Shown: positions 8,411 through 16,332 of the stretch, piece by piece
Position numbering within the stretch: the stretch's first letter is position 1
Layout: each line of letters begins with the position of its first letter
Assembly: GCA_963763955.1 (NCBI GenBank)
Contig: CAVXQP010000030.1
Span: 62,001-126,000 of the forward strand
Direction of reading: 5' to 3'
DNA length: 64,000 nucleotides
Source of the DNA: DASUPK01 sp963763955
GTDB lineage: Bacteria; Actinomycetota; Thermoleophilia; Solirubrobacterales; 70-9
The notes under the pieces: model-generated
What the model was told of the DNA's origin: nothing
Database searches by the model: none
The model's input: the letters and a program-made list of their open reading frames with translations, nothing else
Translations under genes and position numbers: made by a program

Positions 8411-8977
8411 ATGCGAAGGAACCAGGGACTGGTCGTCTTGGCGTTGCTTGCCCTGCTGGCGCTGACGATCAGCGCCACCGTCGGGGCGACCGCGAGCGCC
8501 TCCGGCGGCAACGCCGTCGCGGCGAAGAAGAAGTGCAAAAAGAAGAAGAATCACGCGGCGTCGGCCAAGAAGAAGAAGTGCAAGAAGAAGAAGGCGGCCC
8601 CGGTCTCACTTGTTCGGGCGACGCTGACCTGGTCGGGCGGCGCCGACAACACGAACTACGACCTCTACATTTTCGACCCGAGCGGAAGCTTCGGAAGGGC
8701 GGCCTCGAATCCGATACCGAGCAGCGCGTTCTCACCGAACGCCGTCGGTCCGTCGGGAACTGAGACATTCACCGACCTCAACTTCGGTCAGCACCGCGCC
8801 TTCCAGTTCGGTGTTTGCTACCAGGACGGTGGATCGAACCCGGTCACCTACTCCATTGACTACGTGACCGCCGACGGAGCACACCACACCGACTCGCAGA
8901 CCGGCGAGGAGGGATTCAACGCCCGATACAGCGGCGGGACCCCTGCCCTGAACACGTTCACTTGCCCGGCCCCCTAA
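8411..8977 (+). CDS. Secreted Lys/Cys-rich protein with C-terminal beta domain, function unknown
   Basis: 188 residues. An N-terminal signal peptide (hydrophobic LVVLALLALLALTI, residues 7-20) is followed by an extreme basic stretch of about 35 residues made of KKKCKKKK-type blocks (two near-identical blocks around residues 39-47 and 53-61). The remainder looks like a beta-sandwich (ATLTWSGGADNTNYDLYIFD ... GFNARYSGG), loosely like pre-peptidase C-terminal domains that bind protein or carbohydrate. Start ATG has a GGGGAGAGG ribosome-binding site. The lysine blocks could bind anionic wall polymers; that is a guess. It stands alone after recR. Confidence 0.7.
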   Translation: MRRNQGLVVLALLALLALTISATVGATASASGGNAVAAKKKCKKKKNHAASAKKKKCKKKKAAPVSLVRATLTWSGGADNTNYDLYIFDPSGSFGRAASNPIPSSAFSPNAVGPSGTETFTDLNFGQHRAFQFGVCYQDGGSNPVTYSIDYVTADGAHHTDSQTGEEGFNARYSGGTPALNTFTCPAP

Positions 8978-9006
8978 TCGGGTCTAGTCCGCAGGCCTGA
9001 AGTCGG

Positions 9007-9246
9007 TTACATCCGGCGGGTCGGGTCGTCGTACCCGCCCCGCCGCTGCGGGTACTCGTCCTCGTCCTTGGGCGAGCCGCCCTGCTGGACCAGCTCGTAG
9101 AGCAGCGAGAGCGCCAGGCCGGCCCCGCCGGCGATCATCAGGATCAATCCGACGGTCTGTATGTTGATCACGTCGCTCGTGACGTTGATCGCGTAGCGCA
9201 GGATTGCGCCGATCGCGATCAGGAATATGGCCGTGGCGATGGTCAA
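9007..9246 (-). CDS. Small two-helix membrane protein (DUF6458-like)
   Basis: 79 residues with two transmembrane helices (ATAIFLIAIGAILRYAI and VGLILMIAGGAGLALSLLY) and a charged, Arg/Asp/Gly-rich cytosolic tail (YPQRRGGYDDPTRRM). The pattern matches the actinobacterial DUF6458 family, for which no function is known. The start codon is TTG; TATCCT lies 8 nt upstream on the minus strand with no Shine-Dalgarno. It lies between a secreted protein and the MMPL exporter but is not clearly in an operon with either. Confidence 0.75.
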   Translation of the reverse strand: MTIATAIFLIAIGAILRYAINVTSDVINIQTVGLILMIAGGAGLALSLLYELVQQGGSPKDEDEYPQRRGGYDDPTRRM

Positions 9247-9290
9247 GGGTCGCCAGGATACCCGTGGGCCTGGCCGCTAACCGAGCGCCT

Positions 9291-11426
9291 TCACCCGGTG
9301 ACCGGTTCGGGACCCGTGTCGCTCAGCCCGATCCGCCGGTGTAGACGGCGCAGCGGCTTCGGCGCCCACCAGTTCCAGTCGCCGAGGAGCTCCATCAGCG
9401 AGGGGACGAGCAGGGCGCGGATCAGGCTCGCGTCGATCAGCACGGCGAGGGCGGTGCCGACACCGTTCTCCTTGATGAAGATGATCTGCGAGGTCGCGAA
9501 GGCGCCGATGGCGATCGCGAAGAGCAGCGCGGCCGCCGTCACGATGCGCCCGGTCCGCTCCAGGCCCACCGCAACCGCCTCCGAACTTGGGATTCCCGAG
9601 TCGTGCGCCTCCTTGATTCGCGAGAGCAGGAAGACGCCGTAGTCCGTGGAGAGGCCGAAGACGACCGCGAACAGGAGGATCGGCATGGTCTGCTCGAGCG
9701 CCCCCTGGCTCCGGTAGTCGAGCAGGCCCTCCAGGCGCCCATCCTGGAAGACGAAGACCAGGATGCCGAAGACCGCGCTCAGGTTGAGGGCGTTCATCAC
9801 CAGCTGCTTGACCGGGAGCACGACCGATCCGGTCATCAGGAAGAGGACGATCAGGGTCGCGACGATCACGATCGCCAGGGCGATCGGCGCATGCGTCTCG
9901 AGGCTGTGCTGCAAATCGACGAAATGCGCCGCGGCGCCTCCCACCAGCAGCTCGGAGCCACCGGGGACCGGTAGGTCGCGAATCTCCTTCGCCGCGTTGC
10001 GGCTGGTGTCGGAGATGTAGCTGTCGTCGGAGTAGGCCTGGAGGACGGCGTCGCCGTTGGCCAGCGGCTGGGGCGGCCCCACCTCCGCGATGCCCTTCAC
10101 CCGCGAGACCTCTTGGTGGATCGCGCCGAGCGACGACGGGGTCGCGTTCTCAACCAGCAGCAGGTTCGGGGTGTCGTGGAAGGGCGGGAACTGGGCCCGC
10201 ATCACGTTGTCGACCTGCCTGGCGCTGGCGCTCTCGGGCAGCACCTGCGCGTCGACCGAGGTGAACTTGAGGTTCCAGAACGGGAGCCCGAGCACGATCA
10301 GGATGGCGGCGGTCACGGTCGCGATCCCGACAGGTCGGCGCATGACGAAACGCGAGAGCCGGTACCAGAAGCCCTCCTGGGTGACCGTGGCGTCACGCTC
10401 GGCGCGCCGCTGCAGGAAGCTCGGCGCCCACGCGTTCACCCGGTGACCGAGCAGCGCCAGCACCGCCGGCAGGACCGTCAGCGCGATCGCCGAGGCGAGC
10501 AGCGCGACCATCGCTCCGCCGAGGCCCATCGAATAGAGGAAGCGCTGGGGGAAGACCATCAGCGATGCGAGCGCCACGGCGACGGTGAGCGAGGAGAACA
10601 GCACCGTTCGCCCGGCAGTGTTGAGGGTTCGCTTCATCGCCACCGGGCCGGGCCCGGCCTTCGCCATCTCCTCGCGGTAGCGGGAGACCACGAAGAGGCT
10701 GTAGTCGATCGCCAGCCCCAGCCCGAGCCCGGTGGTCAGGTTGAGGGCGAAGATCGAGACGTGGACGAACTCGTTGGCGATCCGGAGCAGGAGGAAGGTG
10801 CCGACGATGGCCAGCCCGCCGATCATCAGCGGAAGCAGCGCGGCGACGGCGCTGCGGAAGAAGAGCAGCGAGAGCAGGAAGAGGATCGGGAAGGCGAGCA
10901 TCTCGGCCATTCGCAGGTCCTTCTCGACCTGCTTGTTCACCTGCTGCTGGGCGAGGGCGATTCCGCCCACGGTGACGCCCGGCTGACCGGAGAGGTCGTC
11001 GGCGATCCTCTTGGCGGCGTCCTGCTGTTCCTTGTCGTCGGTCGGCTTCAGGCTGACCGCGAGGTACGTCGCGGTGCCGCTGTGTGAGACGAAGTCGGGG
11101 GATCGCGTCTCCAGGTAGCCGGTGACCCGCGAGACGTCCGGGTCCGACCGCAGCTGGCGCTCGACTCCCCGGATCCTCTGTTGACCCGAGCTCGAGGTGG
11201 GCGAGGTGTTCTGGAAGAGAACGATCACGCTCGGATCGCGGTAGCCGTCCGCCTCCAGGCGATCGGCCGCCTTGACGCTCTCGGTCGCCGGGTCGTCGTC
11301 GCCGTACGGAGCCAGCTTGCTGGCGACCCCGCCGCCGAGCGCGCCGGCGATGACGAAGAAGACCGCCGCGAAGATCACCGTGCGCTTGCCGTGACGCTGC
11401 GCGAGCGATGCGAGTGCGTTGAACAT
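9291..11426 (-). CDS. MMPL/RND-family exporter
   Basis: 711 residues with two repeated halves, each holding one helix, a periplasmic loop domain and five more helices (12 in total). The proton-relay type motifs GLAIDYSLFVVSRYREE (about residue 240) and GLSTDYGVFLLSRIKEA (about residue 600) are those of the MMPL family, which exports lipids or drugs using the proton gradient. It begins 2 nt after the end of padR and is last in the ATPase-permease-padR-MMPL cluster, so it is probably regulated with them. The substrate cannot be read from sequence. Confidence 0.93.
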   Translation of the reverse strand: MFNALASLAQRHGKRTVIFAAVFFVIAGALGGGVASKLAPYGDDDPATESVKAADRLEADGYRDPSVIVLFQNTSPTSSSGQQRIRGVERQLRSDPDVSRVTGYLETRSPDFVSHSGTATYLAVSLKPTDDKEQQDAAKRIADDLSGQPGVTVGGIALAQQQVNKQVEKDLRMAEMLAFPILFLLSLLFFRSAVAALLPLMIGGLAIVGTFLLLRIANEFVHVSIFALNLTTGLGLGLAIDYSLFVVSRYREEMAKAGPGPVAMKRTLNTAGRTVLFSSLTVAVALASLMVFPQRFLYSMGLGGAMVALLASAIALTVLPAVLALLGHRVNAWAPSFLQRRAERDATVTQEGFWYRLSRFVMRRPVGIATVTAAILIVLGLPFWNLKFTSVDAQVLPESASARQVDNVMRAQFPPFHDTPNLLLVENATPSSLGAIHQEVSRVKGIAEVGPPQPLANGDAVLQAYSDDSYISDTSRNAAKEIRDLPVPGGSELLVGGAAAHFVDLQHSLETHAPIALAIVIVATLIVLFLMTGSVVLPVKQLVMNALNLSAVFGILVFVFQDGRLEGLLDYRSQGALEQTMPILLFAVVFGLSTDYGVFLLSRIKEAHDSGIPSSEAVAVGLERTGRIVTAAALLFAIAIGAFATSQIIFIKENGVGTALAVLIDASLIRALLVPSLMELLGDWNWWAPKPLRRLHRRIGLSDTGPEPVTG

Positions 11427-11428
11427 GT

Positions 11429-12013
11429 CTACCCCCGTGCTGAGCCGACCCGGCGGTCGGCGGTTTGATTCTCCAAGTCATCGGCGGCCCGCTCGAACCA
11501 CTCGGCCGTCCATTCACTCATCTCGATGCCGTAGCGGAGCACCATCAGCGAGCCACCATCCGGCTCCGCCTCGGGGCCGTCCGGCCGCCCGGTCTCCTCG
11601 ACCGCCTCAGCGATCGAGCGAAGCTCCGCTGCCTTGGCGCGCGAGGTGGCAGCGCGCTCGCGCGCGATCTCCGCGATGCGAGCCGGCTCGATCGAGCCGG
11701 CGAAGAAGAGCTCGAGCAGCCCCTCGTCCCGCATCTCGAAGACCTCCGGGGGCCTTGCGATCCAGGCCCGAGCGGCCCTCCTGCCCGCAGCCGTCAGCCT
11801 GTAGACGGTGCGCTGGCGGGCGCCCTGGGATGAATCCGCGCCCGCGATCAGACCGGCCTCCTCCAGGCGCCGCAGCTCGGGATAGATCTGCCCGTAGCTC
11901 GCCGCCCAGAAGAATCGGGCCGAGCTGTCGACGAGCTGCTTGATCTCGTAGCCGGAGCGCGGCCTGGCGGCCAGCATTCCCAGAATCACCTTGCCTGTGG
12001 CGTTCAGCTCCAT
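11429..12013 (-). CDS. PadR-family transcriptional regulator
   Basis: 194 residues. The N-terminal winged helix has the PadR hallmarks (ATGKVILGMLAARPRSGYEI, then SYGQIYPELRRLEEAGLI and RTVYRLTAAGRRA). The C-terminal part is the Vir-like helical dimerisation region. It lies inside an exporter operon, so it is likely the local ligand-responsive repressor. I chose ATG 12013: TATATC lies 8 nt upstream on the minus strand and two copies of the palindrome GATATATC (12022-12042) overlap that promoter, a natural autoregulatory operator. A TTG at 12031 would add six residues and lies inside the operator. Confidence 0.92.
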   Translation of the reverse strand: MELNATGKVILGMLAARPRSGYEIKQLVDSSARFFWAASYGQIYPELRRLEEAGLIAGADSSQGARQRTVYRLTAAGRRAARAWIARPPEVFEMRDEGLLELFFAGSIEPARIAEIARERAATSRAKAAELRSIAEAVEETGRPDGPEAEPDGGSLMVLRYGIEMSEWTAEWFERAADDLENQTADRRVGSARG

Positions 12014-12021
12014 CCACAGGA

Positions 12022-12042
12022 GATATATCAATCCGATATATC
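12022..12042. promoter_or_regulatory. Candidate PadR operator and promoter (two GATATATC palindromes)
   Basis: Two copies of GATATATC, 12022-12029 and 12035-12042, spaced 13 nt start to start. Each is itself palindromic, in the 47-bp gap between permease and padR. The AT-rich block is unusual for this GC-rich window and provides a TATATC -10 box 8 nt before padR ATG on the minus strand. PadR binding is inferred from position only. Confidence 0.55.
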
Positions 12043-12060
12043 AGCTGTCTGTGACGTGCG

Positions 12061-12861
12061 TCACGCCGCTTCCGCGGTGCGCCCCTGCGGCTCCCACTTG
12101 AACCGTCGGGCGGCGATCCAGATTCCGGCCAGCCCCCAGATGACCAGGGCGGCGACGTCACTGCCCGATAGACCGATCCCGCTCGGGTGCTCCGCGACCG
12201 TGGACTGGAGACCCTGGGCCACGTGATAGAGGGGGAAGAGCCGGCCGACCTCCTGCAGGAAGCTTGGGAGGGTGTCGAGCGGGATGAAGATCCCCGAGAC
12301 GAAGGAGAGCATCACGATCGTGAATGCACCGATCGGCTGCGCGCTGTCCTCGCTCTTTGCCAGCGCGGTCGCGGCGATTCCCAACGCCGAGAGTGTGGCC
12401 GTGCCGAGGAACAGGTAGATGATGAACCCGGGGACCGTCTGCGCCGGCAGGTCCACGCCATAGGCGATGATCCCGATCGCGATCATGATTCCGCCGACCG
12501 TCAGGGCGAATACCACCGAGCGCAGCACCTGTGCGGTGACGAAGGTCCAGGTGGGTGGGGGCATGCCGCGCTGGCGCTTGAGCTGACCGCGCTCGCGCTG
12601 GGACACCAGCGCCATCAGCGGCGTGCTGAAGCAGGAAAGAGCCAGGGCGTAGGCGATCAGGCCCGCCGTGAAGTAGGCGTGTACGTCGATGGTGTGGCCC
12701 GCGACCGTCGTCGTCTGAGACCCGCCTTTGGTGAAGAGTGAGTTGAAGAGGAGGAGGAAGATGATCGGGAAAAGCGCCCCGAACAACATCGCACGCGGTG
12801 TGCGGAGCGTCGCCAGAACCGCGTACTTCGTCTGGATGAGGACCAGCCTCAGGTCGGTCAT
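12061..12861 (-). CDS. ABC-2 type transporter permease
   Basis: 266 residues with about six hydrophobic helices, including AMLFGALFPIIFLLLFNSLF near the N terminus, a cytosolic basic loop (SQRERGQLKRQRGM) and the ABC-2 signature region SFVSGIFIPLDTLPSFLQEV near residue 205. It is the membrane partner of the ATPase encoded just upstream; the two genes overlap by 4 bp (ATGA), so they are translationally coupled. The pair resembles DrrA/DrrB-type exporters of drugs, antibiotics or polymers. Specific substrate unknown. Confidence 0.93.
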   Translation of the reverse strand: MTDLRLVLIQTKYAVLATLRTPRAMLFGALFPIIFLLLFNSLFTKGGSQTTTVAGHTIDVHAYFTAGLIAYALALSCFSTPLMALVSQRERGQLKRQRGMPPPTWTFVTAQVLRSVVFALTVGGIMIAIGIIAYGVDLPAQTVPGFIIYLFLGTATLSALGIAATALAKSEDSAQPIGAFTIVMLSFVSGIFIPLDTLPSFLQEVGRLFPLYHVAQGLQSTVAEHPSGIGLSGSDVAALVIWGLAGIWIAARRFKWEPQGRTAEAA

Positions 12862-13829
12862 CGCCCGTTCTCCTGCGGGTTGGAGGTGACCTCGAGGAAA
12901 ACGTCCTCGAGGCTTGGCCGCCTGACCTCGAGGTCGGGCAGCGTGATCCCCTCCTCCTCGGCCCAGCTCAGCAGTCGGTAGAGGTCTCGTTGCGGATCGG
13001 TGCTGGGTACCGTCGCCTGGTTGCCCGAGACCACCGCCTTGATGCCGAGCGCAGCGGAGGCACGATCGGCGACGCCGTCGAGGGTCCGGAACCGGATCAT
13101 CGTCTCCCGGCCGAGCTGCTCGCCGAGCGTCTCAGGGGCGCCCTCGGCGACGATTCCTCCCTCACGCATGATCACGACCCGGTCAGCCAGGTGCTGGGCC
13201 TCGTCCATGTAGTGGGTGGTGAGGACGATGGTGGTACCAAGCTCCTTGAGGCCCTCGATCATGTTCCACGCGTCGCGTCGCGCCGACGGATCGAAGCCCG
13301 TCGTGGGTTCGTCGAGGAAGAGGAGCTCGGGATTCCCGATGATCCCGACGCCCACGTCCAGCCGGCGCTGCTGCCCGCCAGAGAGCGAGCCGACCCGCGC
13401 GTCGCGCTTGCCGGCGAGTCCGACCAGGTCGAGAGTCTCGTCCGCCGGGCGCGCGTTGGGGAAGAAGCTCGAATAGAGGCGCATCGTCTCGCGCACGGTG
13501 AGCAGCGGATTGAGCTCACACTCCTGCAGGACGAGTCCGATGCGGGTACGCCAATCACGGGTTGCGTGTCCCGGATCGATGCCGAGCACCGTGACCTCGC
13601 CGGCCGTGCGCTCCCGGTATCCCTCGAGGATCTCGATGGTGGTCGTCTTGCCCGCCCCGTTGGGGCCGAGGAAGCCGAAGACTTCGCCGGGCGCGACCTC
13701 GAAGTCGATGCCTCGCACGGCCTCGTTCTCGCCGTAGGTCTTGCGGAGGCCCCGAACGGAGATCGCAGGCGTGGACGTGCCCGGGCCGACCGGGCGACGG
13801 GGCAACACCCCCTGTGTAGATCCGCTCAC
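12858..13829 (-). CDS. ABC transporter ATP-binding protein, DrrA-like
   Basis: 323 residues. Shows Walker A GPNGAGKTTT (about residue 55), the Q-loop LVLQECELN, the signature LSGGQQRRLDVG, Walker B LLFLDEPTTGFDP and the H-loop TTHYMDEAQ. The long C-terminal extension, including PSLEDVFLEVT, is typical of DrrA/CcmA-type exporters. It is the first gene of the minus-strand exporter cluster and is divergent from lysC across 68 bp. The start is GTG 13829; an ATG just upstream (about 13840) runs into a stop after four codons. Energises the permease encoded next. Confidence 0.93.
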   Translation of the reverse strand: MSGSTQGVLPRRPVGPGTSTPAISVRGLRKTYGENEAVRGIDFEVAPGEVFGFLGPNGAGKTTTIEILEGYRERTAGEVTVLGIDPGHATRDWRTRIGLVLQECELNPLLTVRETMRLYSSFFPNARPADETLDLVGLAGKRDARVGSLSGGQQRRLDVGVGIIGNPELLFLDEPTTGFDPSARRDAWNMIEGLKELGTTIVLTTHYMDEAQHLADRVVIMREGGIVAEGAPETLGEQLGRETMIRFRTLDGVADRASAALGIKAVVSGNQATVPSTDPQRDLYRLLSWAEEEGITLPDLEVRRPSLEDVFLEVTSNPQENGR

Positions 13830-13884
13830 CGAACGCTCATCTTTCCAAAGAGTTGAAAGCGTGCCTTAAAGGGGGGGCGCCGCC

Positions 13885-13890
13885 TATCCT
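13885..13890 (+). promoter_or_regulatory. Probable -10 element for leaderless lysC mRNA
   Basis: TATCCT, then 7 nt (CACGCGG), then ATG 13898. The preceding run of seven G residues is not a ribosome-binding site. No purine-rich Shine-Dalgarno is present. Confidence 0.5.
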
Positions 13891-13897
13891 CACGCGG

Positions 13898-15187
13898 ATG
13901 AGCGCAACCCGCACAGACGGGATCGTGGTGATGAAATTCGGCGGCACCTCGGTGGCGGGCACCGAGGAGCTCAAGCGCGCCGCCCGGCGGATCGTCGCCG
14001 CCCGCGACCGGGGCAAGCAGGTGGTCGCGGTGCTCTCCGCGCGCGGCCGGACGACCGACCGGCTGCTCGAGGCGGCGCGTGAGATCTCACCGCGGCCCGA
14101 TCCCCGCGAGATGGACATGCTGCTGTCGATCGGAGAGCGCGAGTCGTGCGCCCTCTGTGCGATGGCGATCAACGACCTCGGCCACCGCGCGATCTCCCTG
14201 ACCGGCTCGCAGGCTGGGATCGTGACCGACTCCTCCCACACCAAGGCGCGGATCATCGACGTTCGCGCCGACCGCATCCGCAGCGCCCTCGAGGAGGACT
14301 CGATCGTGCTGGTCGCCGGGTTCCAGGGCGTCTCGACCGACAGCCGTGACGTCACCACGCTGGGGCGGGGAGGGTCCGATACGACCGCGGTCGCGCTGGC
14401 GGCCGCGCTCGGCGCCGAGGAGTGCGAGATCTACACCGACGTCGCGGGCGTCTTCAGCGCGGACCCCAGGATCGTCTCCGACGCGCGCAAGCTCCCCGTC
14501 GTCTCCTACGAGGAGATGCTCGAGATGGCGTCCTCGGGCGCGAAGGTGCTGCAGCTCCGTGCGGTCGAGTACGGCCGGAACCACGGTGTTCGCATCCACT
14601 GCCGCAGCTCGGCCGATGAGGGCACCGGTACCCTCGTCCTCTCGGAGCAGGAGACCTTGGAACGACCACTCGTAACAGCAGTCACCCATTCGACCGACGA
14701 GGCCCGCGTCACGCTCACCGGCGTGCCGGACGAGCCCGGCGTCGCGGGCCGAATCTTCGGCGCGCTCGCCGACGCCAACATCAACGTCGACATGATCATC
14801 CAGAACGAGCCCGTCTCCCACGATGGCGGAGCGGATCTCTCGTTCACGGTGGAGTCCGATGACCTCGAAAGCGCGGTCGAGGCAATCCGGCTGGAGGACT
14901 CCGAGATCGGCATAGAGACGGACGAGGCGATGGGCAAGGTGTCCATCGTCGGCGCGGGGATGCGCAGCCATCCGGGTGTCGCCGCCAAGGTCTTCCGCGT
15001 GCTCGGCGAGAACAAGATCAACATCGAGATGATCTCCACCTCGCCGATCAAGATCTCCTGCGTGATCCGGGCCGATCAGGTGCCGCAGGCGGTGGAGGCC
15101 CTGCACGACGCGTTCGAGCTCGGGGCCGACGCCATCCGCAAGGAGGAGCCGACCGGCACGGAGCATCGCCCGACCGTTTCCGGCTGA
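13898..15187 (+). CDS. lysC: Aspartate kinase
   Basis: Phosphorylates L-aspartate, first step toward Lys, Met, Thr and diaminopimelate. The 429 residues carry the N-terminal motif VMKFGGTSVAG, kinase motifs around GRGGSDTTAVALAA, and two C-terminal ACT domains (VTLTGVPDEPGVAGRIF and VSIVGAGMRSHPGVAAKVF) that bind feedback inhibitors. An in-frame TTG at 14657, just after AGGAG, could start a separate ACT-only beta subunit as in Corynebacterium. ATG 13898 fits the promoter spacing and the family N terminus. asd follows 29 nt later, the classic actinobacterial pair. Confidence 0.97.
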   Translation: MSATRTDGIVVMKFGGTSVAGTEELKRAARRIVAARDRGKQVVAVLSARGRTTDRLLEAAREISPRPDPREMDMLLSIGERESCALCAMAINDLGHRAISLTGSQAGIVTDSSHTKARIIDVRADRIRSALEEDSIVLVAGFQGVSTDSRDVTTLGRGGSDTTAVALAAALGAEECEIYTDVAGVFSADPRIVSDARKLPVVSYEEMLEMASSGAKVLQLRAVEYGRNHGVRIHCRSSADEGTGTLVLSEQETLERPLVTAVTHSTDEARVTLTGVPDEPGVAGRIFGALADANINVDMIIQNEPVSHDGGADLSFTVESDDLESAVEAIRLEDSEIGIETDEAMGKVSIVGAGMRSHPGVAAKVFRVLGENKINIEMISTSPIKISCVIRADQVPQAVEALHDAFELGADAIRKEEPTGTEHRPTVSG

Positions 15188-15216
15188 CCGGCCCAGCCGC
15201 CCCGTACTCTTTGCGA

Positions 15217-16272
15217 ATGCCCAGCCGCGAATACCGGGTCGGAGTCGCCGGTGCCACGGGCGCCGTCGGTTCCACGATCCTCGAGGTGCTCGCCGAGCGG
15301 AAGTTCCCGGCGGCGGAGGTGCGGCCGCTGGCGTCGGCCCGCTCGGCCGGCAGCAAGGTCCCCTTCGCCGGGAGCGAGCTCGAGGTCCATGAGCTGACCG
15401 ACGACTCGATCCAGGGGCTCGACCTGGTCCTCTCCTCGGCCGGGGGCAAGGTGAGCTCTGCCTGGGCCCAGAAATGGATCGACGCGGGAGCAGTGGTCGT
15501 CGACAACACGAGCTTTTGGCGGATGCACGAGGACGTGCCGCTGGTGGTGGCGGGCGTCAACGATGACGCCGCCGCGGACCACAACGGGCTGGTCGCCAAC
15601 CCGAACTGCACCACGATGCAGCTGATGGTCGCGCTCAAGCCGATCCTCGACGCGGCCGGGGTCGAGCGGCTGATCGTTTCCACCTACCAGTCGGTCTCCG
15701 GCACTGGGCGCAACGCGATCAAGGAGCTGCGCGACGAATCCGAGGCGGTTCTGCAGGGCAAGCCGATCGAGACGCCGCAGGTGTACCCGCACCAGGTCGC
15801 CTTCAACGTGCTGCCGCAGGTCGAGAACTTCAAGGACGGCGACGACTACACGACCGAGGAACGCAAGGTGATGTCCGAGACGCGGAAGATCCTCGGCCTC
15901 TCCGAGGCCGTCGGGATCTCGGCGACCTGTGCGCGCGTGCCGGTGATCACAGGCCACTCCGAGTCGGTGAACGTGCAGACCGAGCGTGAGCTCTCCCCGG
16001 AAGAGTGCCGTGAGCTGCTCTCCGAGGCTCCGGGCCTGATCGTGCTCGACGATCCCGGCGCCGGCATCTATCCGCTGCCGATCGCGGCCGCCGGCCGGGA
16101 CGAGGTCCTGGTAGGGAGAATCCGCCGCGACCCCTCGCACGAGCGTTGTCTCAATCTCTGGGTGGTCGGCGACAACCTCCGCAAGGGCGCGGCCACCAAC
16201 GCGGTGCAGGTCGCCGAGCTGCTGCACCAGCGCGACCTCGTGCGCGTGCCAGCCGGCGCCAGTCTGAGCTAG
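15217..16272 (+). CDS. asd: Aspartate-semialdehyde dehydrogenase
   Basis: NADPH-dependent reduction of aspartyl phosphate to the semialdehyde, second step after LysC. 351 residues: Rossmann motif VGVAGATGAVGSTIL at the N terminus, catalytic cysteine in NPNCTTMQ near residue 130, and the substrate-binding segment ATCARVPVITGHSE with its His near residue 248. ATG 15217 is chosen over the TTG at 15211 because TACTCT lies 6 nt upstream, suggesting that asd has its own leaderless start as well as read-through from lysC. Confidence 0.97.
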   Translation: MPSREYRVGVAGATGAVGSTILEVLAERKFPAAEVRPLASARSAGSKVPFAGSELEVHELTDDSIQGLDLVLSSAGGKVSSAWAQKWIDAGAVVVDNTSFWRMHEDVPLVVAGVNDDAAADHNGLVANPNCTTMQLMVALKPILDAAGVERLIVSTYQSVSGTGRNAIKELRDESEAVLQGKPIETPQVYPHQVAFNVLPQVENFKDGDDYTTEERKVMSETRKILGLSEAVGISATCARVPVITGHSESVNVQTERELSPEECRELLSEAPGLIVLDDPGAGIYPLPIAAAGRDEVLVGRIRRDPSHERCLNLWVVGDNLRKGAATNAVQVAELLHQRDLVRVPAGASLS

Positions 16273-16332
16273 CGAGCGGATGTAGTCCGGTAGCGGCGGT
16301 CGGGCCTCCGCCTGCGTCTGTATAAGCCCCGC

